In this document: one piece after another, positions 11,426-21,476 of the stretch
Layout: each line of letters opens with the position of its first letter
Numbering within the stretch: the stretch's first letter is position 1
Source: Argyresthia goedartella
Taxonomy: Eukaryota; Arthropoda; Insecta; Lepidoptera; Argyresthiidae
Reading direction: 5' to 3'
NCBI GenBank assembly: GCA_949825045.1
Contig: OX463818.1
Location: forward strand, 32,132,906 to 32,196,905
DNA: 64,000 bases
The notes under the pieces: model-generated
The model's input: the letters and a program-made list of their open reading frames with translations, nothing else
What the model was told of the DNA's origin: nothing
The model's database searches: none
Made by a program: the position numbers and the translations under genes

Positions 11426-13173
11426 AATTTTAGCTGATTTTAAGTTCTAAAAGAGCCTTAAGCCTCTTAAGCATCAATTACCTCTCGAAATCGGCAGTTA
11501 AACAAAAAGCTACCAATGGTTGCCAAACATACTGACAGTTAGCTGTCAACACGATATTGAAACGTAACTTCTTTTTTTTTCTATTGAGAGGCCTACCACT
11601 AGTTAACAGTCAGCCCTCCAAAGAGTAGATTATAACCATAAGTAAAAATTCCTATCTATCTTTGTTTATAGAAACAGCAATAAGCAACTAAAGATAGAAT
11701 TTTAACTGAAGGTAGCTGGTTAGTAGGTTATTGGGACCGGGCTTAAGTGAGCGACTAACTGCGAGTGACGAGAAATCAACAGAACAGCAACTTACAAACA
11801 TTAATTTGAGTTACTTAAAATACAAAATGAGAATTTATTACATTTTTTTTAATAAAAATTTAATTAAATAAATCATTGTTTACCCAAAAAATAAAATTGA
11901 ATTCCTAAAATTGGACCTACTTTTCACCTCACCCTAATATCTAAAGTAAGGTCGATAAATGACACAATTCGGTTCTGGCAATAACTTTAACTTTACTAAT
12001 AACTTTAACAATACTTTTACAGATGCCTATGACGGCGGCGGAAAAACAAAAAAAATATAGAGAAAGGCTTAAAAATGAGAAACCTGAAAAATATGAAGAA
12101 ACTAAAAAGAAGTCTAAAGAACGATCTCCACAAAACTACAAATTGAAAAAAGCTAGTTATACTGAGGAGCAGAAAGAAGAATTACGTCGTAAATGGAGAG
12201 AATCTCGTAATAAAACTAAAAATATAACAGAGCAATCAAAAAATGAACCTTCGACATCACAGTCTATAGATGATAAGCAAAAATTTAACCAATTAACCAC
12301 AAGAAACATTCAACGACGTGTTGAATATAAACTTAAACAAGAAAACGAACAGTTGCGCTCAAAAATCAACACATTGCTAAGGGGCTACAAAAGCTTACAG
12401 AAGAAAGTAACTCGTCTTTCAAATAAATTAGAAACGGTCACCGAATATTACGGAAATCTAATAGAAGAGTTAGCTGATGGCCCTAACCCATCAACAAGCA
12501 AGGGAAAGGAAAGCGAAAATCTTAGAGAACATGAGTTTACACCAAATAAAAGAGTTACCAATTTCGTAGAAGAAACAATACCTAACGTAACAACACCAAA
12601 AAAAAATGAAATTAGGAAAAAGCTGTTAGAACATGAAATACTTACGGAATCACTGAAGTCAGAATAAAAAAACTTAAATAACTCGGAAAAAAAGGTTATA
12701 AAAAAAATTTTGGACAACAGTATTGTTAAAAAATATAAACAAAAATCAAAGATAAGAGCCTCTCTAGGAATAAAAAGTAATATCAAAAACTATTGCCATC
12801 TTAAAAGCAAGCGCAATACACTACAAAAACGAATTGAGGAATTTTATATTCGAGACGACGTGAGCCGAGCCACGGCTGGCAAAAAAGAATACCGGACTAT
12901 GAAAAAAGTAACTATGCAAAAAAGATATTTGTTGGACAAGTTGAGCGTACTCCACAAAAAATTTGTTTCTGAGGTTCATATAATAAGATTCAGTACTTTC
13001 AAGAAGTACCGACCTTTCTTTGTGGTATCCCCCAAAGTGGAAGATTGCGAAAGTTGCGCGTGCATCAAACATTCTAATATGCAGTTCCTGGTTAACGAGT
13101 TAAAATCACTGGATATTCTTGATACAGACAATTTAAATGATGTTACGTCAAATTTAGTGTGTGACTTTGAATC

Positions 13174-13563
13174 TGTGGCGTCACATCAAATAATATCGCC
13201 ACCATCAAAACGCTCCGACGCTTCATCTTGGGACACACCCGCTAATCTGCGCCCGCTCGCCTGTCTCACCCCGCGTTGGCCTGCAGCCGACCGGCCCAGC
13301 GAGCTAGACGCGCGCAGCGCCTGCGCATATCAGTCTGCTACTCGCTTCGCTAACGAACCCACGTCTGTGCGCGCTTATAGCTTCCGATATTTGTGTCGCT
13401 ATTGTTGCTTATGCTTTGTAATTACTATTGTATATAACTTTCCTGCTTCAGTAAACTTCTTCCGTCATCTAAATAATACTATTCATTTCGCATAAAGCCT
13501 TCACTCATTACCATACCTACCACTACATATGGGAACATTGGTAGGACAAACATCATCTCCCCA
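13174..13563 (+). repeat. Gypsy 5' LTR
   Basis: 390 bp, matching 17247-17636. The two copies were identical at insertion, so the near-absence of differences dates the insertion as recent. The LTR is GC-rich in its first half and ends with GGTAGGACAAACATCATC. Confidence 0.93.
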
Positions 13564-13689
13564 TATCTGGTGACCCCGACAAGCCGTTTATTCGGTGAAT
13601 TGGACCTACGCATACTGTGAGTAAGAAGAATATCTGGCTGACGCAACATTCCAACGTTCGTTCGAGAACATACAACAACACAAAGGATT

Positions 13690-14091
13690 TTGGTGTGTGG
13701 TCCAAGTCAAGCGATTTCAGACATGACGGTTGACAAACTTGCCGAGCTTGCGGACAAAGTTTACGACATCGCTCCAATGACTCCTCAGGTCGCCGCGGCC
13801 AGCACCTCTGCCTCTATCGCCCCGCCAGCTAGCAACGACATGGCCATGCAGATAAGCGAATTGACAAGGCAAGTAGCACTACTTACAACCAGACTAGACC
13901 AAGAAAGAGGACGTTCACACTCACGCTCACACGCACGCTCAGGCTCAAGATCTCGCTCAAGGAGCTATAAACAGCCACCACCCGACCACCCCCACTGCTT
14001 TTACCACTACACTTTTGGAGAAAAGGCCCAAAAGTGCAAACAGCCCTGCACCTTTAGGAAGTCGGAAAACTTCCAGGGCGGTCGCAAGTAG
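13690..14091 (+). pseudogene. Gypsy Gag remnant
   Basis: A 133-residue frame retains only the end of Gag: an SDMTVDKLAELADKVYDIAP segment, then a coiled coil (MAMQISELTRQVALLTTRL), an R/S repeat tract (RSHSRSHARSGSRSRSRS), and a C..C..H..C-like end (HCFYHYTFGEKAQKCKQPC). The capsid part normally upstream is absent: only about 125 bp separate the 5' LTR from this frame. The element could move only with Gag supplied by a relative. Confidence 0.8.
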
Positions 14092-14150
14092 CGGCCCATG
14101 ACTGCCCTACATCATCAGGCCGCCTCTTCATATCGGATCGGATATCAAAA

Positions 14151-17018
14151 ATGCAGTTCCTTGTGGATACTGGTTCCGACTTGTGTGTTTTTCCCCGATC
14201 AGCTGTCAAGAGGCCCTGCGCCAAATCTAAATACGACCTAGTAGCTGCAAATAACACAGTTATACATACCTACGGACCAATCAAACTTCATCTTACTCTG
14301 GGACTTAGAAGAAACTTTCCATGGGATTTCACTATTGCAGATGTATCGCGACCCATTATTGGAGTTGACTTCCTCAGCCACTACAATCTACTCGTCGACT
14401 GCAGACATCAGCGCCTAATTGACAATGTCACTTCTCTCTCCGTCAACGCTGTTAGCTGCCCCGCCGCTGAGGATTTCGCGTCTGTCAAGTCCGTCACCGG
14501 AGAGTCTGAATACCATGAGATACTGCGAGAGTTTCCAGAGATTACTCGTCCCCCAGGTATACACTTACCATATAAGCATAGCACTCTCCATCATATAAGA
14601 ACGACGTCAGGACCTCCAGTTGCCAGTAAACCAAGAAGACTCGACCCATTACGGATGCAGGCAGCTAAAAAAGAGTTCGAAGACATGCTGGTCAACGGCA
14701 CTGCTAGGCGATCAGAAAGTGCGTGGTCTTCACCTCTCCACATGGTAAGAAAAAAGGACGACAGTTGGAGGCCATGTGGAGACTACAGAGGTCTCAACTA
14801 TAGAACTGTACCTGACAGATATCCCATCCGTCACATTCATGACTTCTCATACCAACTCTCAGGATGCTCCATCTTTTCTACAATCGATCTCGTGAAGGCC
14901 TATAATCAGATTGCGGTAAATCCCGAGGACATTGCCAAAACCGCCATCACGTCACCGTTTGGGTTATATGAATTTCCGTTCATGACGTTTGGGTTACGCA
15001 ATGCAGCCCAAACATTCCAGAGATTCATCGATGAAGTCTTACTGGGACTCGATTTCTGCTACGGGTATATTGATGACATATTAGTGTTCTCAGCATCAGA
15101 GCAGCAACACAAGGCGCACCTACGTCAACTTTTCGAGCGGCTACAACAGTACGGCATCGTGGTAAATACAGCCAAGTGTGTACTTGGTCAACCAGAGGTG
15201 ACGTTCCTGGGATTTAGCGTATCAGCCGCAGGTACTAAACCACTCGAATCTAAAGTCGACGCCATCAGGGACTACCCGGTGCCTAAAACGGTAAAGGAGC
15301 TACGCCGTTTCCTGGGTATGGTCAATTTTTACCGTCGCTTCGTGCCAAATGCAGCTCAACTTCAAGCTCCGCTTAATGACGTCTTCAGCGGCTCCAACAT
15401 AAAAGGATCTCATCCGGTAGATATGGTTCCGCATTTACTCCAAGCATTTGAAGACTGTAAGGAATCACTATCACGGGCAACACTTCTCGCGCATCCAGAT
15501 CCAGCTGCTGAGCTTGCAATAGTGACTGACGCATCAGACACGGCCCTTGGCGCTGTTCTACAGCAACGAAAAGGTGACGACTGGGAACCTTTAGCTTTTT
15601 ACTCTCACAAACTCAACAAGGTGCAGACTAAATACAGCCCCTACGACAGGGAACTACTTGCTGTCTATGAAGCTATAAAATACTTCAGGCATATGGTCGA
15701 GGCAAGGATTTTTACAATTTTTACTGACCACAAGCCACTCACTTTCGCCTTCTCCAAGAGTAAAGATAGCTGTACCCCACGGCAGATCAGGCATCTTGAT
15801 TTCATTGGTCAATTTACAACAGATGTAAGATACATACCTGGTAAGGACAATGTGGTTGCTGACGCACTCTCTAGAATCGAGGAAATTTCATCGTCTGTTG
15901 ATTTTGATGATCTTGCACGAGCTCAGGACAAAGATCCAGAACTGCAAGACCTGCTTCTTCACGGCTCCGCTTTAAAACTAGAAAAGTTGCACACACCTAA
16001 TGGTAACTTACCTCTCTACTGCGATACTTCTGTGCAACCGCCCCGTCCATACGTCACACCACAGTTCAGGAAACAAGCCTTCGACGCACTTCACAATCTT
16101 CACCACCCTGGATGTACTGCTACAGCGCGGCTGGTCTCACACAGATTCGTATGGCCAGGGATACGAAAGGACTGTAGAGAGTGGACTAGGCAATGTTTGC
16201 CATGCCAAAAAAGTAAAGTTACTCGACACACCATTACCCCCCTCTCCCCTTTCCTTACTCCTTCCTCGAGGTTCTCTCACATACACCTCGACATAGTAGG
16301 GCCCCTAACTCTGTCTTGTGGTTACAGGTACTGCCTTACCGTCATCGACCGTTTCACGCGGTGGCCTGAGGCATACCCCATGATGGACATCACTGCTGAG
16401 ACCTGCGCAGCAGCTCTGGTGTCTGGATGGATAGCCCGCTTTGGCTGTCCCGCACGAGTGACCACAGACCGTGGTCGGCAATTTGAGAGTCACCTGTTCA
16501 AGGCTCTCACCCAGCTGGTTGGTGCGCGCCACTTCCGCACAACCGCCTATCACCCTGCTGCGAACGGTATCGTCGAGCGTCTCCATCGCCAACTGAAGGC
16601 CGCCATCATGTGCCACACGTCGACGCCCTGGACTGAAGCCTTACCTCTCGTCCTTCTGGGGATGCGAAATTCTTGGAAAGAAGATCTACAGTCTACCTCT
16701 GCTGAGCTGGTATACGGTCAAACTCTCTCTCTCCCCGGCCAATTCATATCTCCTAAAGACGACTACAGCACGGCCGACATCTCTGAGTACGCGACCCGCC
16801 TTCGCTCCCACATGGCCAAACTCGCGCCGAGAGAAACTTCGTGGCATACCAGTCAATCTGCACCTTTCTACATTCCACGAGATCTACACTCATCATCACA
16901 TGTCTTTCTCCGCCGAGACTACGTTCGAGCTTCACTTGAACAGCCATACGAAGGCCCATATAAAGTTATAAAAAGACAGCCTAAGTTCTTCACGAGACGT
17001 CAGAGGCAAACCAAATAA
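14151..17018 (+). CDS. Gypsy Pol polyprotein: protease, RT, RNase H, integrase (955 aa)
   Basis: Domains in order: retropepsin with [16 protein letters not shown] (residues 3-18); reverse transcriptase with [31 protein letters not shown] and the active site [17 protein letters not shown] (near 300); RNase H starting [12 protein letters not shown] (near 462) with [15 protein letters not shown]; integrase with the HHCC zinc finger ([15 protein letters not shown]...CLPCQKSK), then [20 protein letters not shown] and [14 protein letters not shown] as the D,D,E triad. The frame is open from 14151 to 17018. The last ~70 residues are lost by a frameshift near 16995, beyond which the original frame continues to about 17223. 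The integrase core is complete. The true start may be upstream by frameshifting from gag. Confidence 0.92.
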   Translation: MQFLVDTGSDLCVFPRSAVKRPCAKSKYDLVAANNTVIHTYGPIKLHLTLGLRRNFPWDFTIADVSRPIIGVDFLSHYNLLVDCRHQRLIDNVTSLSVNAVSCPAAEDFASVKSVTGESEYHEILREFPEITRPPGIHLPYKHSTLHHIRTTSGPPVASKPRRLDPLRMQAAKKEFEDMLVNGTARRSESAWSSPLHMVRKKDDSWRPCGDYRGLNYRTVPDRYPIRHIHDFSYQLSGCSIFSTIDLVKAYNQIAVNPEDIAKTAITSPFGLYEFPFMTFGLRNAAQTFQRFIDEVLLGLDFCYGYIDDILVFSASEQQHKAHLRQLFERLQQYGIVVNTAKCVLGQPEVTFLGFSVSAAGTKPLESKVDAIRDYPVPKTVKELRRFLGMVNFYRRFVPNAAQLQAPLNDVFSGSNIKGSHPVDMVPHLLQAFEDCKESLSRATLLAHPDPAAELAIVTDASDTALGAVLQQRKGDDWEPLAFYSHKLNKVQTKYSPYDRELLAVYEAIKYFRHMVEARIFTIFTDHKPLTFAFSKSKDSCTPRQIRHLDFIGQFTTDVRYIPGKDNVVADALSRIEEISSSVDFDDLARAQDKDPELQDLLLHGSALKLEKLHTPNGNLPLYCDTSVQPPRPYVTPQFRKQAFDALHNLHHPGCTATARLVSHRFVWPGIRKDCREWTRQCLPCQKSKVTRHTITPLSPFLTPSSRFSHIHLDIVGPLTLSCGYRYCLTVIDRFTRWPEAYPMMDITAETCAAALVSGWIARFGCPARVTTDRGRQFESHLFKALTQLVGARHFRTTAYHPAANGIVERLHRQLKAAIMCHTSTPWTEALPLVLLGMRNSWKEDLQSTSAELVYGQTLSLPGQFISPKDDYSTADISEYATRLRSHMAKLAPRETSWHTSQSAPFYIPRDLHSSSHVFLRRDYVRASLEQPYEGPYKVIKRQPKFFTRRQRQTK

Positions 17019-17246
17019 CGTCTCTGTTGACAGGCTGAAACCAGCGTACATGATGAGAGAAACCAGAATCGTAGAACCCACAATTCCATACACTACAGTT
17101 CCAGCGACCAGAACTCCAGAGCCCGAAATTCCCCCAACACCATTTCCTGTTCCGGCGACCAACGCAGAAAAGACGACTCGGAGCGGTCGAAGAGTCAGAT
17201 TTCCCGATTTTTATCGACCGTAGCAACGGTCTGGCCAGGGGGAATA

Positions 17247-17636
17247 TGTGGCGTCACATCAAATAATATCGCCACCATCAAAACGCTCCGACGCTTCATC
17301 TTGGGACACACCCGCTAATCTGCGCCCGCTCGCCTGTCTCACCCCGCGTTGGCCTGCAGCCGACCGGCCCAGCGAGCTAGACGCGCGCAGCGCCTGCGCA
17401 TATCAGTCTGCTACTCGCTTCGCTAACGAACCCACGTCTGTGCGCGCTTATAGCTTCCGATATTTGTGTCGCTATTGTTGCTTATGCTTTGTAATTACTA
17501 TTGTATATAACTTTCCTGCTTCAGTAAACTTCTTCCGTCATCTAAATAATACTATTCATTTCGCATAAAGCCTTCACTCATTACCATACCTACCACTACA
17601 TATGGGAACATTGGTAGGACAAACATCATCTCCACA
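17247..17636 (+). repeat. Gypsy 3' LTR
   Basis: 390 bp, near-identical to 13174-13563. It is followed by the target duplication AATC. Confidence 0.93.
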
Positions 17637-17655
17637 AATCAAAGCGATGCATGTA

Positions 17656-17865
17656 CCATCGAACCAACTGAATCATGACCCACTTGCCTGATAATTCGTT
17701 TGAAACTTTCAAACTTGTAAGATCTATCAAAATGTCAGTGTCTAATCAAATGATAACAAGTTCGTTACCAAGGAAATAAACCTTCAAGCGAATTTCGACC
17801 TACTTGCATTTAAGGGGTTTAGCAAAATAAGCTTATGGTGGGTCATGATTCAGATGGTTCGATAG
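17656..17865. mobile_element. MITE, about 210 bp, TA target site
   Basis: Inverted ends: CCATCGAACCAACTGAATCA on the left and the complement CTATCGAACCATCTGAATCA on the right, about 29 bp with two mismatches. They are flanked by TA (17654-17655 and 17866-17867). Removing it restores the reading of the surrounding DDE-like gene through a cysteine cluster. No coding capacity, so it depends on a Tc1/mariner-type transposase (inference from TA). Confidence 0.8.
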
Positions 17866-18828
17866 TACAACGATTGTGAAGTGTGTTCAAATAACAAATT
17901 GGAAGCTCATAATAAAGATTTATCGACAAACGTAAGTTGGTTCGCCTGGGTTTTAAAAGAGGAAGATTATGAAAAGAAAGAGGAAAAGAAAAAAGTTAAA
18001 AATATGGTCAAGATTAAAAAGGATGGTACCAGGAGTTGCTAAATATATTTTATTCTGAAGTAAAGAAGTTCAAAACGCACATTTATAACTTTTACTATCA
18101 GAATAAACAATACAAGACTTGTATAGATAATTTAAAAGATAATGAGATATTTGTACACATCGATTTCTCCGAAAACTTCACGTGTAAATATCACAACGAA
18201 ATTCAAGCAAATCACATCATAAAAAACCCAGATTACCTTACATACAGGTGTTGCTTACCTGAAGGGCGAGAAACCTATTACCTTTTGTTCAATTTCTCCC
18301 TCAAACCAACACCATCCTTAAGCCATATGGGACCATTTAGACCCCGTATTGAAATTTTTGAAAAATTCCACAACAAGTAAATTAGACACTGTACATTTCT
18401 TTTCCGATAGCCCCACCAAGCAATATAGACAAAAAAAAAATTACTTGTTTATTGAAATTTATGACTACGGATTTATTCATGCAACATGGTCATATTTTGA
18501 AGCAGCCCATGGAAAAGGAGCCGCTGATGGGGTCGGAGGAGCCATCAAGCGCATTATGGATATGAAAATAGCTCAAGGCATAGACATACCCGATGTTGAG
18601 ACTGCATTTAATACTTTAGTTGCCTCTGAAACAAGTATAAAAATTTTCTTCGTATCTGCTGACAACATCAAAACCTTGGGTACAGCCATAACTCCAAAGT
18701 TAACTGCCCTACCCGGAACAATGAAAATCCATCAACTAATAGCTGTCGAAAATTATAAACTCAAATTTAGATATCTCAGTTGTTTTTGGCAGGGTTAAAG
18801 TGGTAAATGCGATTGTCACTCACCTTTA

Positions 18829-20219
18829 TTGCATGACTTCGCAACGCAAATAGACAAGAAGGAAAATTAAAGCAAAAAAAAAGAAACGTCGAAATAGTGA
18901 AGGAAATTCGACAAAAGTCTTAAAAAACAGGAAGAAAATAAAACGAAGAAAAATCAGCTTGTCATCTGGTAATGATACGGATGAAAGTGGAGTTGTTGAA
19001 TACGCAGACAGTGATGATACTTCTTGTTTTATTTCTAGTGGTGAAAATAGCAGCCTTGAAGCAGAACTCGATGAAGAAACGGGGCTATTCAAATCGAAAA
19101 TTGATTCACAGAAAAAAAATACTATTCTATCGACGATCATCTTGAGAAAACCCGATGCTGATGTTTCCGAAAACAAAAGAAAAATCGAACATGACAAAAA
19201 AGATGTTTAAAAAAAGGTCACAGTATTGTCTCCAATTAAAGGTACCCTCGAAAATACTGCCTTTCTAGATATAACGAATTGCGACGTCTTTAAAAAAAGG
19301 TGTGTGAACGGGATGACAAAGATGAGAATGAAGATTATGAGAAAATTAATTGACTTTAGATGATGAAAAAAATGTGACTGAAGAAAATGAGCAAACTGAG
19401 ACAACAGGCAACGAAAATATTGAGACTGAGGAAATGGAGATTGAAGGGGATTACAAAGATAAGAATTGGGATGATAAGAAAATTTAGACTACAGATGGTG
19501 GAAAAATTGCGACTGAAGAAGATGAGCAAATTAAGACTACAGATAACAAAAAACCTGATACTGAAATTGAGACTACACATAACGGAAAACATGAAACCGA
19601 AAAAATTAAGACCAAAGACGATAACATGCTTTAGATTGTAAATGATGAGAGAATTAAGATTACAGATGACGAAAGGCCTAAGAATGAAGGAGATGGGAAA
19701 ATTGACACGGAAGAAAATGACAAAAATGAGACTGAAAAAATCAAGACCAAAGATGATAACAAACTTGAGATTGTAAATGAAAAGAAAATTAAGACTACAG
19801 ATGACGAAAAAATTGAGACTGTAGAAGATGAGATAACGGAGACTACGGAAGAAAAAACTGACACTGAAAAAATCAAGACCAAAGAAATTGATAAACTTAA
19901 GACTGGGGGAGATATCTAGAATGAATTTGTTTATAATATAAATGATAGTGTTATTGTCAGATACTTCCAAAGAAAAATTTGGAAATATTATATTGGTTTT
20001 ATAATGGCCATAGAAGAAAAAGACGGTGAAGCACATTATAAAGTAAAAATTTTGAAAACTGTTAAAGATATGGCAAACTCAGTTAAGTTTGCAGTCCAAA
20101 GAAAGATAGATATTGATATAATTACGACTGACTGTATTGTAAAAAAAGTAAATTTAGCAAATTTTCCACAAGATTCAAAACTATATTACTTAACGGATGA
20201 CTTCGAGGAAGTATACATA
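18829..20219 (+). pseudogene. Lysine/glutamate-rich low-complexity tail region of the 25-bp TIR element
   Basis: After the DDE-like gene comes a broken reading of K/E/D-rich residues: a basic stretch (KAKKKKRRNSEGNSTKVLKN), an acidic serine-rich part (SGNDTDESGVVEYADSDDTS), and then degenerate repeats between about 19370 and 19917 built on units like KIKTTDDEKIETVE. Several stops interrupt it. From 20004 the frame MAIEEKDGEAHYKVKILKTV continues until the mariner insertion at 20220. It could be the C-terminal part of the transposase gene or a separate small gene. Unrecognised. Confidence 0.4.
19370..19917 (+). repeat. Degenerate minisatellite encoding K/I/T/D/E repeats
   Basis: Repeated near-copies of segments such as GAAAATTAAGACTACAGATG at irregular 50-70 bp spacing. 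They are diverged and interrupted by stops. Confidence 0.6.
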
Positions 20220-20388
20220 GGGCGCACTGTAAGTTTCCGGAACTGGCCACTTACATAAACAATATTTAAAAATTTATTGCAACATTTTAAAATAGAACTC
20301 TTTGGCTGTAGAATGCAGTTTGTTTCATCTGACTGCCTTTTGTTTTTACCTTGTGGCGCCATTTAAAAAATTGTGTGTCTGCATCAAC

Positions 20389-21444
20389 ATGGATTTATTA
20401 ACTCGGGAAAATTTTCGTAGTATGATTTTCTACGATTTTAAGTGCAATTTGACAGCTCAACAGAGCTACGCTCGGCTTGAAACAGCTTTTGGCAATGAAG
20501 CACCATGCAAGACAACTGTTTATAGCTGGTTTGCAGAATTCAAGCGTGGTCGTATCAATCTCAGTGACGAATCTCGCGATGGTCGGCCGTCCACCGCTGT
20601 GACCAACAAAAACATCGATGCTGTGCGCCGTATGATTGAAACAGACAGGCATGTGACCTACCATGAAATTCGCGCATCCTTAGAAATAGGCATGAGTCAA
20701 ATACAATTAATCCTACACAAACATTTGGGTGTGAGAAAGCTGTGCTCGCGGTGGATCCCACACAACTTGACCGAGGCTCAAAAAACGGACCGCGTCACTT
20801 GGTGCAGTGCCATGCTTACCAGATTCAACGAAGGTGCGTCAAATTTGGTGTGGGACATAGTAACAGGTGACGAAACATGGATTTATTGCTACGATCCCAA
20901 AACAAAGCAGCAATCGAGCGTATGGGTCTTTCAAGATGAGCCGAAACCAACCAAAGTGGCGCGCGTGAAAAGTGCATCTAAGCGGATGATTGCTTCTTTT
21001 TTTAATAAAACTGGACACGTGGCTACTGTTGCTTTAGAGAATCGTCGTACAGTGAATAGTGACTGGTACACGACCATTTGTTTGCCGGAAGTTATTGACG
21101 AACTCCGTAAAAATAACCGTAAACGCCGTATCATCCTGCACCACGACAATGCTAGTTCTCACACGGCCAGACAGACAAACGACTTTTTGAAGGCGAAAAA
21201 TGTAGAACTCATGAGTCATCCTGCATACAGTCCCGACCTGGCACCTTGTGACTTTTTTCTGTTCCCAAAAATTAAGAACCAATTACGCGGTCAACGATTT
21301 TCATCACCAGAAGAGGCTGTCGAGGAGTATGAAAAACACGTTTCAGAGGTCACCACAGAGTAGTGGCACAAAAGTTTTCAAAACTGGTTTCATCGAATGA
21401 AAAAGTGCATAGACGCCAAGGGAGATTATTTTGAAAAACAATAA
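20389..21444 (+). pseudogene. mariner transposase (DD34D) with one in-frame stop
   Basis: The start MDLLTRENFRSMIFYDFKCN gives a 351-codon frame to TAA 21442-21444, close to the normal mariner length. N-terminal helix-turn-helix (TTVYSWFAEFKRGRINLSD), then the linker WIPHNLTEAQKTDRV. Catalytic residues: VTGDETWIYCYDPKTK, LHHDNASSHTARQT and YSPDLAPCDFFLFPKIK, with 34 residues between the second and third aspartates by my count. A single TAG at codon 325 (21361-21363) truncates the last 26 residues, after the whole catalytic core. Otherwise open, so this copy is young. Confidence 0.92.
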
Positions 21445-21476
21445 ATTAATTTTGTACCTTTAATAGTATTTTTTCA

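Larger units (their letters stand above)
1914..11743. mobile_element. PIF/Harbinger DNA transposon, two genes, holding nested copia and mariner
   Basis: Imperfect terminal inverted repeats: the left end reads TGCCCGGTCCTAATAACCTA and the complement of the right end reads AGCCCGGTCCCAATAACCTA. Further similarity runs for about 80 bp. The 3-bp target duplication is TAA (1911-1913 and 11744-11746), as expected for this superfamily. Inside are the two genes typical of the superfamily: a five-exon transposase on the minus strand (9875-11425) and a Myb/SANT-like accessory gene on the plus strand (2392-9476). The element is inserted in the 25-bp TIR transposon and has itself received a copia element and a DD37D mariner. 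Confidence 0.88.
13174..17636 (+). mobile_element. Ty3/gypsy LTR retrotransposon, young, gag-deleted
   Basis: Direct LTRs of 390 bp (13174-13563 and 17247-17636) are nearly identical; the one difference I noticed is next to the 3' end. They start TGTGGCG and end in CA. The target duplication is AATC (13170-13173 and 17637-17640). The element sits inside a codon of the DDE-like gene. A primer-binding-like site TGGTGACCCCGAC is at 13568-13580 and a purine-rich tract (CCAGGGGGAA) precedes the 3' LTR. The internal region is only 3.7 kb, with a remnant gag and a long pol. No env gene is present. Confidence 0.95.
12023..18798 (+). pseudogene. Decayed DDE-like transposase gene of the 25-bp TIR element, split by a gypsy element and a MITE
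   Basis: The start follows the acceptor TTTTACAG. Residues 1-60 are basic (MPMTAAEKQKKYRERLKNEK), then a coiled coil near 12330-12460. An in-frame stop is at 12665-12667, and the same frame continues to 13173 with a cysteine pair (VEDCESCACIKH). Gypsy (13174-17636) and a 210-bp inverted-repeat element (17656-17865) interrupt it. Removing both rejoins the frame into a second cysteine cluster (CMYNDCEVC). Further on, with frameshifts near 18030, 18230 and 18390, come FVHIDFSENFTCKYHNEIQ, SDSPTKQYR and YFEAAHGKGAADGVGGAIKR. This resembles an RNase H-fold D..D..E layout, with 30 residues between the second D and the E by my count. I know similar unnamed proteins from insect and cnidarian genomes but no family name. 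Transposase function is inference. Confidence 0.55.

Noticed and set aside
14151..17018. Endogenous errantivirus with env
   Set aside because: No envelope frame lies between pol and the 3' LTR; only about 230 bp remain there.
18826..20036. Long minus-strand frames with F/I/S/V-rich 'membrane' proteins (19356-20036 and neighbours)
   Set aside because: They are the complement of lysine/glutamate-rich repeats, which gives false hydrophobic frames.
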